Below, piece after piece: positions 39,978-49,625 of a stretch of DNA of 64,000 nucleotides. Position 1 is the first letter of the stretch, and each line of letters begins with the position of its first letter. The stretch covers positions 195,195 to 259,194 of the forward strand of contig JARGPH010000003.1 in the NCBI GenBank assembly GCA_029213065.1. The letters run 5' to 3'. The position numbers and the translations under genes are program-made. The stretch is from Verrucomicrobiales bacterium. Lineage in GTDB: Bacteria; Verrucomicrobiota; Verrucomicrobiia; Verrucomicrobiales; DEV007. The notes below the pieces were generated by a model. It was not told where the DNA came from. It saw nothing but the letters and a program-made list of their open reading frames with translations, and searched no databases.

Positions 39978-42473
39978 TCATCGAGACCGGAAAATGTCGC
40001 TGGTAAGCGATTCGACGACGAGGGTCCGGAAGCCGTAGTTGTCTTTCTTCACGGTGGCAAGAATGTCGTCGATGATATAGTCGTCGACGGGTTCCATGTG
40101 GCGCCCCGTTGAATAGCTGAGAATCTGCCTGATCAGATTCCGGGTAAAGACGTCCTTCCGGGTCTTTAAAAGGATCTGCTTGAACTCGTTGAACGCGGTG
40201 TACGTTTCGCCGGAAGGGAATTCCCCGGTCGAGTCGATCTTCGGTGCCGGAGCCTTGCTGTTGGGTTTCGGGTAGTTGGTGCGCCACTTTCCGACAGGAT
40301 CAAAGGTCTCGAGACTGAATCCGAGGGGATCGAATTTGCGATGGCATTCGGCGCAGGTTTTATCACTGCTGTGCTTCGCAAGGCGTTCGCGTATCGTTGT
40401 GGCACCGCGGACATCGCTGTCAATTGCCGGCACTTCGTCAGGCGGCGGGGGAGGGCTGATGCCGAGGATGTTTTCCGAGACCCAGACGCCGCGCGTTACC
40501 GGGGATGTCTCGACGCCGTTGGCGCTTACGGTGAGGACGCCGGCCATGCCAAGGAGGCCGCCGCGTTGACCGTTTCCTTTGAGGCTGACGCGCTGGAAAC
40601 CGTCCTTGAGGGTAAGTTTTTCGCGTTCGGGCAGGCCGTAGAGGGCCGCGAGTCTCTTATCGACAAAGGTGTAGTCGGAGTCAATGAAGTCGGTAACGGG
40701 GCCGTTGCTCTGAAGAAGGTGACGGAAAAAGAGCTGGGCTTCCTTTTTCATCGAATAGGGATGATTTTCCGAGTAGTAAAGGCGGTTCGTCTCGCGCGCC
40801 GGGGGCTGGTTCCCAAGATCTCGCAGGTTGAGCCAGCTCTCCAGAAAATCGACTGCAAATTGATTGATTCGCTTGTCTTTGAGAAGGCGATCGACCTGCT
40901 TTTTCAGTTCCTCCGGCTTGGTCAGATCACCGGATTTTGCCGCTGCATAGAGTGTTTTGTCAGGAGGGGATGACCACAGTGCGTAGGAGAGTCGGGAGGC
41001 GAGGTCGTAGGGGCCAAGTTCGGTTGCTTTCTCATCAGTCACCTCGGCGAGATAGAGAAATGAAGGAGAACAGAGAATCATCTTGATGGTGTCGAGTGCT
41101 GCCTGGCGGGGTGTCGCTTCTTCGGCGCGGCGTTTCTCAAACGTTTTGCGAATCAGAGTCCGGTCGACATCTGTGAGGGGACGTCGGAATGCCTTCTCGC
41201 CAAAGGCGTAGAGTTGATCGAGAGCAGATTTCTCCTGAAAACCGCTCTTCCCGAACACAGCGATTTCCTCGCGGCTTCCCTCCGGCTCGGGAAGGGGGCC
41301 GTTGATCTTGATTTCGCCGATTCGAATATGAGGAAGTGCCCCCTCTTTGAGGATGTGGGAGCGTGAGACTCCGGATGCTGCAATCTTCCCGGTGAACTCG
41401 TCTTTGTATTTCTTATTCACGTTCAGGACCGAGGCACGGCTTTCGTAGGGGCCATTCGGGAAAATAAAACGTGGGGTCTGCCCCGCCTCAAGCCACACCC
41501 TGAAGGTGAGCCATTTTGCCTCTTTGTCAGGCGCGATCGCTGTCGCGAGGATCGGCTCGATTGCCTGAGGGTAATGGATGTGACCTTTGGTGACATCACC
41601 GGGGACAACGGCGAGCTGAAACGGCTCGGAGAAATCGATTTTAAAGATCGAGGCGTCGTAGTGGGTGTCGCGATGCATTGCCTGGGCATGCGCTTTGATT
41701 TCATAGATTCCCGAGACAGGGACGCCTTCAAGAAAGTCCTCAATGTGACCGTATCCGCCTTGTCTCGTATCGGTGTTAGGCTGCTCGTAGAGACAGAGAT
41801 ATTCGAAGTTGAAGGCCGACTTATGAGAGCCGGTAAGTTCCTCATACTGGATGAAGTGATCTTTGAAGTGCCAGGACTTCGGCTCCAATTCCGGTTTGCC
41901 GAGCCTGGATTCGACGAGGGTGTGAGCGGATTGGAAATACTGATCGAGTAGAAATCCCGAAGTGATCAGTGAATTTCCAATCGTATCGAGATGGTGACTC
42001 GTTTTCTCTTTCGGGAAATCTGCGGTCAGTCCGAGGGTGTCGACACGGCGATCAAAAAGAGTCGCCAGAGTCTGCTCGTATTCGCGATTGGAGAGGCGTC
42101 GCATCACGGTGCGCGCTCCGGTGCTCTCGATTTTTCCGCGAGCTGAGGCTACTCCATCTCTAAGAGCACGAAGGACTGCGAGGCGCTCTTCATCGCCCGG
42201 TTGATCGGCCTCCTTCGGTGGCATCTCTTTGAGAGTGACCTGGTCGATGATCTCTTTTGCAGAAATCAGTTCGCCCTCTGTTTTGAGGGGGAGTGCAAAG
42301 CTTTCAAATTCGCGTTCTGCCTTTTGAATATCGACGTCATGGCATTCGAGGCAGTATTTACCGAGGAACTGCTGGATGACTTTGTCCTGCGCTGTGCCGG
42401 AAAGGCACAGAAGACAAAACGACAGCACGACTGCGACGGCACTTTGGGTGCGTCTGTAAGTTAACTCCACCAT
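39978..42473 (-). CDS. DUF1592-type protein with planctomycete cytochrome c domain (second copy)
   Basis: 831 residues with an N-terminal hydrophobic signal segment. CxxCH motifs are at Cys41-His45 (CLECH) and in CAECHRKFDPLGFSLETFD near residue 710. The architecture is the same DUF1587/DUF1592/DUF1588/DUF1585 order as the 22520 gene (MRRLSNREYEQTLATLF, LSYALWSSPPDKTLY, RGGLLGMAGVL). The ending IILSYSTGRHMEP-type segment (LSYSTGRHMEP) is typical of DUF1585. It is preceded on the reverse strand by the DUF1552 gene (8-base gap), so the gene order within this pair is the opposite of the first pair. Confidence 0.88.
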   Translation of the reverse strand: MVELTYRRTQSAVAVVLSFCLLCLSGTAQDKVIQQFLGKYCLECHDVDIQKAEREFESFALPLKTEGELISAKEIIDQVTLKEMPPKEADQPGDEERLAVLRALRDGVASARGKIESTGARTVMRRLSNREYEQTLATLFDRRVDTLGLTADFPKEKTSHHLDTIGNSLITSGFLLDQYFQSAHTLVESRLGKPELEPKSWHFKDHFIQYEELTGSHKSAFNFEYLCLYEQPNTDTRQGGYGHIEDFLEGVPVSGIYEIKAHAQAMHRDTHYDASIFKIDFSEPFQLAVVPGDVTKGHIHYPQAIEPILATAIAPDKEAKWLTFRVWLEAGQTPRFIFPNGPYESRASVLNVNKKYKDEFTGKIAASGVSRSHILKEGALPHIRIGEIKINGPLPEPEGSREEIAVFGKSGFQEKSALDQLYAFGEKAFRRPLTDVDRTLIRKTFEKRRAEEATPRQAALDTIKMILCSPSFLYLAEVTDEKATELGPYDLASRLSYALWSSPPDKTLYAAAKSGDLTKPEELKKQVDRLLKDKRINQFAVDFLESWLNLRDLGNQPPARETNRLYYSENHPYSMKKEAQLFFRHLLQSNGPVTDFIDSDYTFVDKRLAALYGLPEREKLTLKDGFQRVSLKGNGQRGGLLGMAGVLTVSANGVETSPVTRGVWVSENILGISPPPPPDEVPAIDSDVRGATTIRERLAKHSSDKTCAECHRKFDPLGFSLETFDPVGKWRTNYPKPNSKAPAPKIDSTGEFPSGETYTAFNEFKQILLKTRKDVFTRNLIRQILSYSTGRHMEPVDDYIIDDILATVKKDNYGFRTLVVESLTSDIFRSR

Positions 42474-42481
42474 GGGGGACG

Positions 42482-43765
42482 TTAGGAAAAGGTTCCAGTG
42501 CTGGGACCGAACGCTTCTGATTCGATTCCCATTTTCTGCGCGATATCGAGAAAGAGGTTCGAAAGAGGCACTTTGTTCGGTCCTGACGACGCGACTTTCT
42601 TGAACTCACCGTGCCGGTAGCCACCACCTGCGAGGATGATGGGGAGATCAGAGTTCTTGTGGGAAGAGGCATTACCCATTCCGCTGCCAAAGACAACCGA
42701 GGTTGAATCGAGAAGTGATTGATCACCATCCGATGTCCGCGAAAGGCGGGTCAGGAACTTCCCGAACTGAGAAATCTGATACTCCTCCAGTGTGATAAGG
42801 TGAGCGATCGCCTCGGGATCGTTTCCATGGTGGGAAAGCCCATGATAGGATTTTTTGATTCCGAGGTTCTGAGGGAGAAAGCTTCCTCCGATTTCAAGGG
42901 TGGCAACACGGGTTGAATCGGTCTGGAGCGCCAGGGCCATCAGTTCATAGAGCATTGGAAGGTCATCGACGGTATTGGCATCGGCCGGCTGGTCGAAGGG
43001 GGCATCGGGTTTCGGATGGCTCGTCCAGCGCTTTCTCAACTCGAGACGCTTCTCCACATCCCTGATTGAAGTGAAGTATTCGTCGAGTTTGTCTTTGTCC
43101 TCACTGTTGACCTGTTTCGAGAGACGGTTGGCATCTTCGAGGACGGTATCGAGGATGGAGGCTTGAATTTTGTTTTCTTCAATACGGCGGACTCTGCGTG
43201 CTTCCGAGTCATTGACAAAGAGCTTCTGGAAGAGCTCTGCAGGTCCGGTGATCGGGGGCACTCGAACGCCGGATTTTGTCCAGGCAATCTGGCACCCGCC
43301 GTGGATACCTCCTTCAGAACCAACGGTCAGTGACGGGAAACGCGTTTCGACACCCACTTCGTCAGCGATGTATTGATCGATCGTAACATTGCCATCAGGT
43401 CGGCTCTGAGCCTCGGAGTTCAAAACACCTGAAAGAAAGGAATGAACCGCAAAGTGGCCGCCTCTAACACCGTGGTCGAGACCGCGATACACCGTCATGT
43501 GCTCACGGTTCGCCTCAAGCGGTTTGAGCAGGGTGGTGGATTCGTAGTCTTTCCCGGTCGTTTCAGGGAAGAAATCTTTCTGCTGAAAGCCTAAAAGGTT
43601 TCCCACCGCGACAAAACGCTTTGCTCCGATACCGGCTCCTTTTGTCGCCTGAATGGCAGCGGTGCTGTCAGCTGTCTTCGCAAGCAGCGACGGCATTCCG
43701 GGCAGAGCAAGGGTTGCTCCGATAGATTTTAAGACGAAACGACGTCGATTCATGGGTGTGGCCAT
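42482..43765 (-). CDS. DUF1552 family exported protein (second copy)
   Basis: 427 residues with a twin-arginine signal (MNRRRFVLKSIGATLALPG). Family segments: AKRFVAVGNLLGFQ, FFPETTGKDYEST, DKLDEYFTSIRDVEKRLELRK and SVVFGSGMGNASSH. It is the partner of the DUF1592 gene immediately downstream. Diverged from the copy at 25181, so not a recent duplication. Confidence 0.88.
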   Translation of the reverse strand: MATPMNRRRFVLKSIGATLALPGMPSLLAKTADSTAAIQATKGAGIGAKRFVAVGNLLGFQQKDFFPETTGKDYESTTLLKPLEANREHMTVYRGLDHGVRGGHFAVHSFLSGVLNSEAQSRPDGNVTIDQYIADEVGVETRFPSLTVGSEGGIHGGCQIAWTKSGVRVPPITGPAELFQKLFVNDSEARRVRRIEENKIQASILDTVLEDANRLSKQVNSEDKDKLDEYFTSIRDVEKRLELRKRWTSHPKPDAPFDQPADANTVDDLPMLYELMALALQTDSTRVATLEIGGSFLPQNLGIKKSYHGLSHHGNDPEAIAHLITLEEYQISQFGKFLTRLSRTSDGDQSLLDSTSVVFGSGMGNASSHKNSDLPIILAGGGYRHGEFKKVASSGPNKVPLSNLFLDIAQKMGIESEAFGPSTGTFS

Positions 43766-44123
43766 CCTTTATAATCGGCCGGTCAGGGGAAACTGCAAGG
43801 AAACTGGCAAGACGTTTTAACGTAATTCTAATTTTGAACGGATCCCCGGCTTCACGGAAATGTGGCAATCAAAGGTGCAACCTTCTGATAATTAGCTCGC
43901 TTCGAAATTCGGGTCTCCCCGTTGGCGCATTTAAAGAAAATGCCCTGTCATGATTGGATTTGACAGTGGCATCGGTTCTTCTCCTCCAAGCATGAGCGGG
44001 ACGTGTTGATGCACTGCTCCAGCCCGTCCTGCAAGGCCGCTTCGCTGAGTGCCACGGGAAGCGGCACCGGTGTCCCGATGCCGCTCCTCGACGGGTGGAT
44101 AGAGGGGATCTTCCGGGTTCCAA
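43766..44123. other. intergenic region without a recognisable gene
   Basis: About 358 bases between the DUF1552 gene and the OmpA-type gene. Short frames exist on both strands but none has a sensible start, composition or family match. It presumably holds the promoter of the DUF1552/DUF1592 operon and the 3' end of the OmpA transcript. Confidence 0.5.
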
Positions 44124-45794
44124 TTATTCTTCGAGACGGAAGACCATGACACGTCGGTCGAGTCGGCGTAGGGATTCGGCAGCGTCGGAAGGGTAGGTTG
44201 CCTCTGCTTCGCCGTATCCAACCGGAATGAGCCGGTCGGGATTCACTCCGTAATTAACGAGGTCCCGGGCAATTCTTTCAGCTCTGTCCTGCGAAAGACG
44301 AAGATTCTGGCTGTAGTCTCCCTCGGCGGAAGCGTGCCCCTCAATCACAAATCGCTCGTTCTGGAGCGCTGAAGATCTCATCGCCTCCGCGAGGTCGATG
44401 ACGAGGTCGTATGAGTAGGCATCAGCGAAGGCGGTCTCTCCCTGGCGGAAGAGAATATCGTCCCGTGATACTGCGGAGTTGGGATCCACCTTGTAGGAAA
44501 CGGCGTAGGCATTGTCGTTACGATAGGCGACCGGTGCCTCATTGATTTCGACTCTTTCGCGGCCCTGTGGTGCATATCCAAACTGGCTTACCGGAGCGAG
44601 CTCAACCCGCTGCAGTCTGTCATACCCGATGAGGACAGGCGGAATCTCGTCACGTGAGGCGTAGCGAACGACGCGACGGTTTCCCTGATAGTATACCGGT
44701 GGGCGGGAGCGGTGGCCGCGCTGCTCGTGGTAGTGAGGTGCCTCGCGCAGGTCTGCTTCGCCATTGAATCGGCGAACAAAGTAATCGACTGATTGATCGC
44801 GATCCCGCTGAGTTCGTCCCACTTCGTTAAGCGGGAGCCGCTGGCCGCGGCGATAGTACTGGTCCGCCTGAGGGACTCGATTTTTGTTTGAAGTCGCGAT
44901 TTTTGCGGCAATTGCCCCGGCAGCGGCACCGCCGAGGATTGACTTAATGAGCGTGCCGGCGTCGTCATCGCTTTTAATTTGCTTCGCCTGCTCTGCCGCA
45001 GCAGCACGGTTCGTCGTCGCATTGTCGGCAAGCACCTCTGCTGTCGCTTCGGTCGGGACCGGCCGCGCCTCTTCGGGCCGGGCTTGGGGTTGTTCCGCTG
45101 TTGCTTGAGTCGTCGGTTGTTTTTTTGCGCTTTCGGTATTTGTTTGCGCGTTCATGTCAGGCCGCGCTTCTCCTTCGCCGGCGGCTACCGGTTGGTCATC
45201 AGTCGTCGTCTTTGTTTCTGCACTCACCGGTGCGGTTTCGGGTTCGACCGGTGCAGTTTCGGGTTCGGTTTCGGGTTCAGTTGCCGATTCGGTTACCATG
45301 GGCGCTTTTTCCGGCTCAACGGTGGCAGGAGCAGCCTCTGTGTTGGCCTGATCGCTACTGTCGTTGAGCGGTTCTGATGCAGGATTTGCCATCTCGCGAG
45401 TGTCTTTCAGTGGTTCGGAGTCCGGGTTGGACTGAACTGGATTTGCATCCGGGTTGGCGGTGGGAGCAGAATCAGTCACCGGTTTGGTATCGGCGTTTTC
45501 AGAAGCGGGGCGGGCATCCGGGTTCGCCATCGCCGCGGTTGCATCTTTCACCTCAGTTGCGTCCGGGTTGGCAAGCTTGGTGGTGTCGCGAACTTCGGTG
45601 GCGTCGGGACTGTTCTCCAGTGGAGTGGCTTCGGGGTTGGCAGTCTCGCGAACGACTGATTCGGATCTTTGCTGTGCGTTGGAAATCTCTTCTCTGAGGA
45701 TCGGCGCCGGAGCGGGGGCCTCTTCGTTGTCCTGTGCGTGAGTTCCGAGAGGGAGAGCCATTGCGGCTGCTAATAGGAGGTGGGGTTTCTTCAT
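44124..45794 (-). CDS. OmpA-family protein with a repetitive N-terminal region
   Basis: 556 residues with signal peptide (MKKPHLLLAAAMALPLGTHAQ, 21 residues). Residues about 30-250 are low complexity, built of imperfect repeats of the type ANPD(A/S)xP(V/L)xx(S/N) and Pro/Glu/Thr tracts. A short Ala/Gly-rich segment (GGAAAGAIAAKIATS) could be membrane-associated. The C-terminal 115 residues are an OmpA-like peptidoglycan-binding domain (FVIEGHASAEGDYSQNLRLSQDRAERI...VGYGEAEA). It likely tethers the envelope to peptidoglycan. Divergent from the SLC13 transporter gene. Confidence 0.82.
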   Translation of the reverse strand: MKKPHLLLAAAMALPLGTHAQDNEEAPAPAPILREEISNAQQRSESVVRETANPEATPLENSPDATEVRDTTKLANPDATEVKDATAAMANPDARPASENADTKPVTDSAPTANPDANPVQSNPDSEPLKDTREMANPASEPLNDSSDQANTEAAPATVEPEKAPMVTESATEPETEPETAPVEPETAPVSAETKTTTDDQPVAAGEGEARPDMNAQTNTESAKKQPTTQATAEQPQARPEEARPVPTEATAEVLADNATTNRAAAAEQAKQIKSDDDAGTLIKSILGGAAAGAIAAKIATSNKNRVPQADQYYRRGQRLPLNEVGRTQRDRDQSVDYFVRRFNGEADLREAPHYHEQRGHRSRPPVYYQGNRRVVRYASRDEIPPVLIGYDRLQRVELAPVSQFGYAPQGRERVEINEAPVAYRNDNAYAVSYKVDPNSAVSRDDILFRQGETAFADAYSYDLVIDLAEAMRSSALQNERFVIEGHASAEGDYSQNLRLSQDRAERIARDLVNYGVNPDRLIPVGYGEAEATYPSDAAESLRRLDRRVMVFRLEE

Positions 45795-46050
45795 GGGGCA
45801 GCAATTAGTGCAGGAACCCTGCCTTTCTTCATGGATCGCCCCAACCCCTTTATTTCAACAGGGTGGGTGACCATCCACGTTTATTATCCGTTCGGGGAAT
45901 GCGCGGCATTTGCATCAATTTGCAATGGACCATCGTGCATTTTGCGGTGGAAAAAAATCAACAGGGTGACCGAATTTGCTTCTCATTTTTTTGAGTTGGA
46001 GGAAAGTTTTCTTACTGCCTCTGCACCCGGTTTTAAGGTGTGTTGCTCGA

Positions 46051-47850
46051 ATGACTTCAGATACTTTTCAGCTCATCTTCACTTTTACCGTCCTCGGCAT
46101 TGTCTTCGCCTTTCTGGTGAAGGAATGGGTCTCGTCTGAACTGGCTGCGCTTGGCGGAATGAGCCTGTTGATTGTCGCCGGCATCCTCGTGGAAGAGGAT
46201 GTGAAGTCGGTCTTCAGCAATGCGGCGCCAATTACAATCGGGGCGATGTTTGTCCTCAGTGAGGCGCTCGTGCGAACGGGGGCGATTGACGCAATCGCTG
46301 TGAAATTCAGCAAGTGGGCATGCAAGTCGATGTCCCGAGCCCTCGTCATTGTTGCATTGATCGTGATGCCTCTGTCGGCGTTTCTCAATAATACTCCGGT
46401 CGTGGTTGTGTTTCTGCCAGTGATCATGGCATTCTCGAGAACTTCTGGATTGAAAGCCAGCAAGCTACTCATCCCACTGTCGTTTCTCAGCATCCTCGGC
46501 GGCACCATGACCCTGCTGGGGACATCAACCAATCTGCTTGTTGCCGGCGTGGCGAAGGAAGCGGGGCAGCCGCCGTTCGGCATCTTTGAAATCAGTAGGT
46601 TGGGGGTGATCTACGCGATCATTGGATTCGCTTATCTTTATTTTTTCGGGAATCGGCTCCTGCCTTCGCGTGACACCGTGAGCAGTCTCCTTGATGCGGA
46701 GGATACGAGGCGCTTTCAGAGCGGGGTGAGGGTGAAGGATGGTTCCTCTTTGATCGGAGAGCGACTTATGGGGCATCCCATGTTCTCAACCGGGCGGCGT
46801 TTAATGGTGTATGAGGTGATTCGTCAGGGTATACCTGTGAGCGAGATTCCCCTCGATGCCATCGTCATAGAGCCGGGAGACGTTCTTTTATTCCGTGCGA
46901 CATCGAAGCAGCTTGCGATGATCAACGAGGAGAAAGGTCTATGTAAGGTTCACGAAACAGTTGATAAAGAGGGGGATACTGCCGTCAAAGGAGTCGAAGT
47001 GAAAACGGTTGAGGCCATTATCGGCAACCACAGTTCTTTGCTGGGATCCACAATTCGTGAGTCGAATCTCCGGAGAAATTACGGAGTCATTGTCGCTGCC
47101 CTTCACCGCAAGGGAGACAGCATGAACGATGGATTTCAGGATACCCGGCTTCAGTTCGGTGATACTCTGCTGATCGAAGGTCCAGTTGAAAATCTGGTAA
47201 GATTGCAGAGCCGCGAAGATTTTTTGAGTCTTAATGAACTCACCGTTAAGGCTCCGAAGAAGTCGAAAGTCTACATCGCCATTGCGATTCTCCTCGCGGT
47301 GGTTCTCTGTTCCGCGTTCGAGATCATGACGATTATGAGCGCCGCTTTAATCGGGGCTGTTGTCGCGATTCTGACTCGTTGCGTTGATGCCAAAGATGCC
47401 TATAAAAGCATCGAATGGAGTATTCTTTTTCTGATCTACGGCATGTTGGCCATTGGTCTCGCAATGGAGAAAACAGGAGGGGCTGAATTGCTCGCCAATC
47501 AGGTCGTGGGAATGTTCGCGGTCCTGGGGCCTGTCGCAATCCTCGCGGCGATTTACCTGCTGGCGTCCATTTTGACAGAACTCGTAACCAACAATGCGGT
47601 CGCGATTTTACTGACGCCGATTGTAATTGCCATTGCCGCTTCGATGAACGTCGACCCGAGGCCGTTTATCGTCGCGGTGATGTTTGGTGCGAGCGCCAGC
47701 TTTGTGACTCCGATCGGTTATCAGACCAACACTTATGTCTACGGGGCGGGAGGTTACAGGTTCGGTGATTTCCTCAAGATAGGAATTCCTTTAAACCTGA
47801 TTCTCTGGGTTGCCGCCACTTTGTTAATTCCGTTGTTTTGGCCGTTTTGA
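46051..47850 (+). CDS. SLC13-family anion transporter with two RCK_C domains
   Basis: 599 residues. Two halves of membrane helices carry the family's motifs NNTPVVVVFLPVIM with GTSTNLLVAG, and TNNAVAILLTPIVIAIA with YQTNTYVYG. Between them lie two TrkA-C (RCK_C) soluble domains (about 210-370), as in SAC1-like sulfate transporters. Substrates of this subgroup include sulfate and other divalent oxyanions; selenate is conceivable given the neighbours but is not shown by the sequence. The start at 46051 (MTSDTFQLIFTF) is preferred to 45976, whose extra residues are atypical; AAGG lies upstream. The next gene begins 76 bases after its stop. Confidence 0.88.
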   Translation: MTSDTFQLIFTFTVLGIVFAFLVKEWVSSELAALGGMSLLIVAGILVEEDVKSVFSNAAPITIGAMFVLSEALVRTGAIDAIAVKFSKWACKSMSRALVIVALIVMPLSAFLNNTPVVVVFLPVIMAFSRTSGLKASKLLIPLSFLSILGGTMTLLGTSTNLLVAGVAKEAGQPPFGIFEISRLGVIYAIIGFAYLYFFGNRLLPSRDTVSSLLDAEDTRRFQSGVRVKDGSSLIGERLMGHPMFSTGRRLMVYEVIRQGIPVSEIPLDAIVIEPGDVLLFRATSKQLAMINEEKGLCKVHETVDKEGDTAVKGVEVKTVEAIIGNHSSLLGSTIRESNLRRNYGVIVAALHRKGDSMNDGFQDTRLQFGDTLLIEGPVENLVRLQSREDFLSLNELTVKAPKKSKVYIAIAILLAVVLCSAFEIMTIMSAALIGAVVAILTRCVDAKDAYKSIEWSILFLIYGMLAIGLAMEKTGGAELLANQVVGMFAVLGPVAILAAIYLLASILTELVTNNAVAILLTPIVIAIAASMNVDPRPFIVAVMFGASASFVTPIGYQTNTYVYGAGGYRFGDFLKIGIPLNLILWVAATLLIPLFWPF

Positions 47851-47926
47851 GCCCGCTTGGGTATTTTACCGTAACCGACTCTGCTCGTTGCAGTTTAGTG
47901 GCAATTGAATCACGGTAACCGAAATT

Positions 47927-49528
47927 ATGATCGACTCGCAAACCTTTGAGACTCCCTCCGGAGAGGTGGAAATCCGCAATGTTCTCGAATCGGATATTCC
48001 GAGAATGATCGAGCTGCACCGCAAATCGTTTCCATCGATGATGGAGTCGGACGAGGCCTGGCGTGAGGATCAATTGTTGAGTCATCTCGAACATTTTCCC
48101 GAGGGACAGATTGTTGCGGTTGTAGACGGCTGCGTCGTCGGTGTCGCATCGAGTCTCATTGTCGATTTGGGGCAAAACCCGTTGCGACATCACACCTACT
48201 ACGGTGTCACGGATGATGGATATTTTTACAATCACGACCCACAGGGGGACACTCTCTACGGAGCGGATGTGTATGTCGATCCGGACTGTCAGGGGAAGGG
48301 GATTGGACGTATCCTCTATCAGGTTCGCAGAGATCTCTGCCGCCGGCTTAATCTTCGCCGCATTCTCGGAGGAGGGCGACTCTGGCGCTATTCCGAGTAT
48401 AATGAAAAGCTCACTCCGGAGGAGTATGTTCAACAGGTAAAGGCCGGAGAAATTGCCGATCCGGTTCTCGGGTTTCAGCTTCGCGAGGGATTTGTCGTTC
48501 GCGGGATTATGGAAAATTACATCCGTGATCCGAGGAGCTGCAACCATGCTTCACTTATCGAGTGGCTCAACGTCGACTATCAGGTTGACCCTGACGAGGA
48601 ACGAAATGTCCGTGTCGCCTGTGTTCAGTATCAGATGCGCCGCATTGCTGGCTTTGATGAATTTGCGGCTCAGGTTCGCTATTTCGCGGAAACGGCGGGG
48701 GAAGACTACGGAGCGGATTTCGTTCTCTTCCCGGAGTTCTTTTCTGTGCAGCTGCTTTCCGCGCTGAAGCCGATGAGTTCGCGGGAGGGGATCAGGCGTT
48801 TGTCAGAGTTCACGGATCAGTTTGTGGCTTTGATGGAATCGCTTTCGAAGGAGCAGGGGATTTACCTGATTGCAGGCTCTCACCCCGTGGCAATGGAGGA
48901 TGGAACTCTTCAAAACGTATCGATGATCTTTCGTCCTGACGGCACTCATCTCAGTCAGCCCAAGCTGCATATCACACCGAGCGAAAAGACGTGGTGGGGG
49001 ATTACAGGCGGCGATTCGCTCATTGTTATCCAGACTCCGAAGGTCAGAATCGGGGTTCTTATTTGTTACGATGTTGAGTTTCCCGAGGCGGCCCGTTATC
49101 TCGCTGATCAGGGGATTGAGTTGCTACTGGTGCCCTATTGCACGGATAACCGTCAGGGCTATTTGAGAGTTACGACCTGTGCGGCTGCAAGAGCGATCGA
49201 GAACCAGATCTATGTCGCCACCGCCGGGGTGGTGGGAAACCTTCCCGATGTACCCGCGATGGATATTCACTACGGAAAAGCAGCCGTGTTCACCCCGTCG
49301 GATTTCGAATTCGCGCGTGACGGAATTCAGGCTGAGTCAGACGCCAACATTGAGACGCTTCTCGTGACGGATCTCAATATTACTGATCTCTATCGATCGC
49401 GGGCGAGTGGGTCTGTCACGCCGGTTTCAGACCGGCGTCCGGATCTCTTCGAATTCTGCGCCCACTTGAGCAGCGAATACCATCACTCGGGGGTTCAGGA
49501 AGCGACCTCGTCTGAGGAGGACGAATAG
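47927..49528 (+). CDS. GNAT acetyltransferase fused to a carbon-nitrogen hydrolase (nitrilase superfamily)
   Basis: 533 residues. N-terminal GNAT domain (about 1-215) with acetyl-CoA loop DPDCQGKGIGRILYQVRR. C-terminal nitrilase-superfamily domain (about 222-515) with a complete Glu-Lys-Cys triad: Glu270 (LFPEFF), Lys346 (PKLHITPSEK) and Cys380 (ICYDVEFPEAARYL). The fusion is a known architecture of unknown substrate; it may acylate and deacylate an amine or amide metabolite. It sits 97 bases before selD on the same strand, but a link to selenium is not established. Confidence 0.88.
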   Translation: MIDSQTFETPSGEVEIRNVLESDIPRMIELHRKSFPSMMESDEAWREDQLLSHLEHFPEGQIVAVVDGCVVGVASSLIVDLGQNPLRHHTYYGVTDDGYFYNHDPQGDTLYGADVYVDPDCQGKGIGRILYQVRRDLCRRLNLRRILGGGRLWRYSEYNEKLTPEEYVQQVKAGEIADPVLGFQLREGFVVRGIMENYIRDPRSCNHASLIEWLNVDYQVDPDEERNVRVACVQYQMRRIAGFDEFAAQVRYFAETAGEDYGADFVLFPEFFSVQLLSALKPMSSREGIRRLSEFTDQFVALMESLSKEQGIYLIAGSHPVAMEDGTLQNVSMIFRPDGTHLSQPKLHITPSEKTWWGITGGDSLIVIQTPKVRIGVLICYDVEFPEAARYLADQGIELLLVPYCTDNRQGYLRVTTCAAARAIENQIYVATAGVVGNLPDVPAMDIHYGKAAVFTPSDFEFARDGIQAESDANIETLLVTDLNITDLYRSRASGSVTPVSDRRPDLFEFCAHLSSEYHHSGVQEATSSEEDE

Positions 49529-49625
49529 CTTTTCCGCAGCGCCGGAGAATGGTCCGGTTTTCTAATGGATAATCTGAAAGCTTCGTGTCACCATGCCGTC
49601 TCATACATTGTATCTTAAATACATC

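Noticed and set aside
43951..44050. Short forward frame with TGTTGA (Cys then TGA) in the gap before the OmpA-type gene
   Set aside because: Only about 17 codons precede the TGA and about 12 follow before another stop; no SECIS-like hairpin and no recognisable protein.
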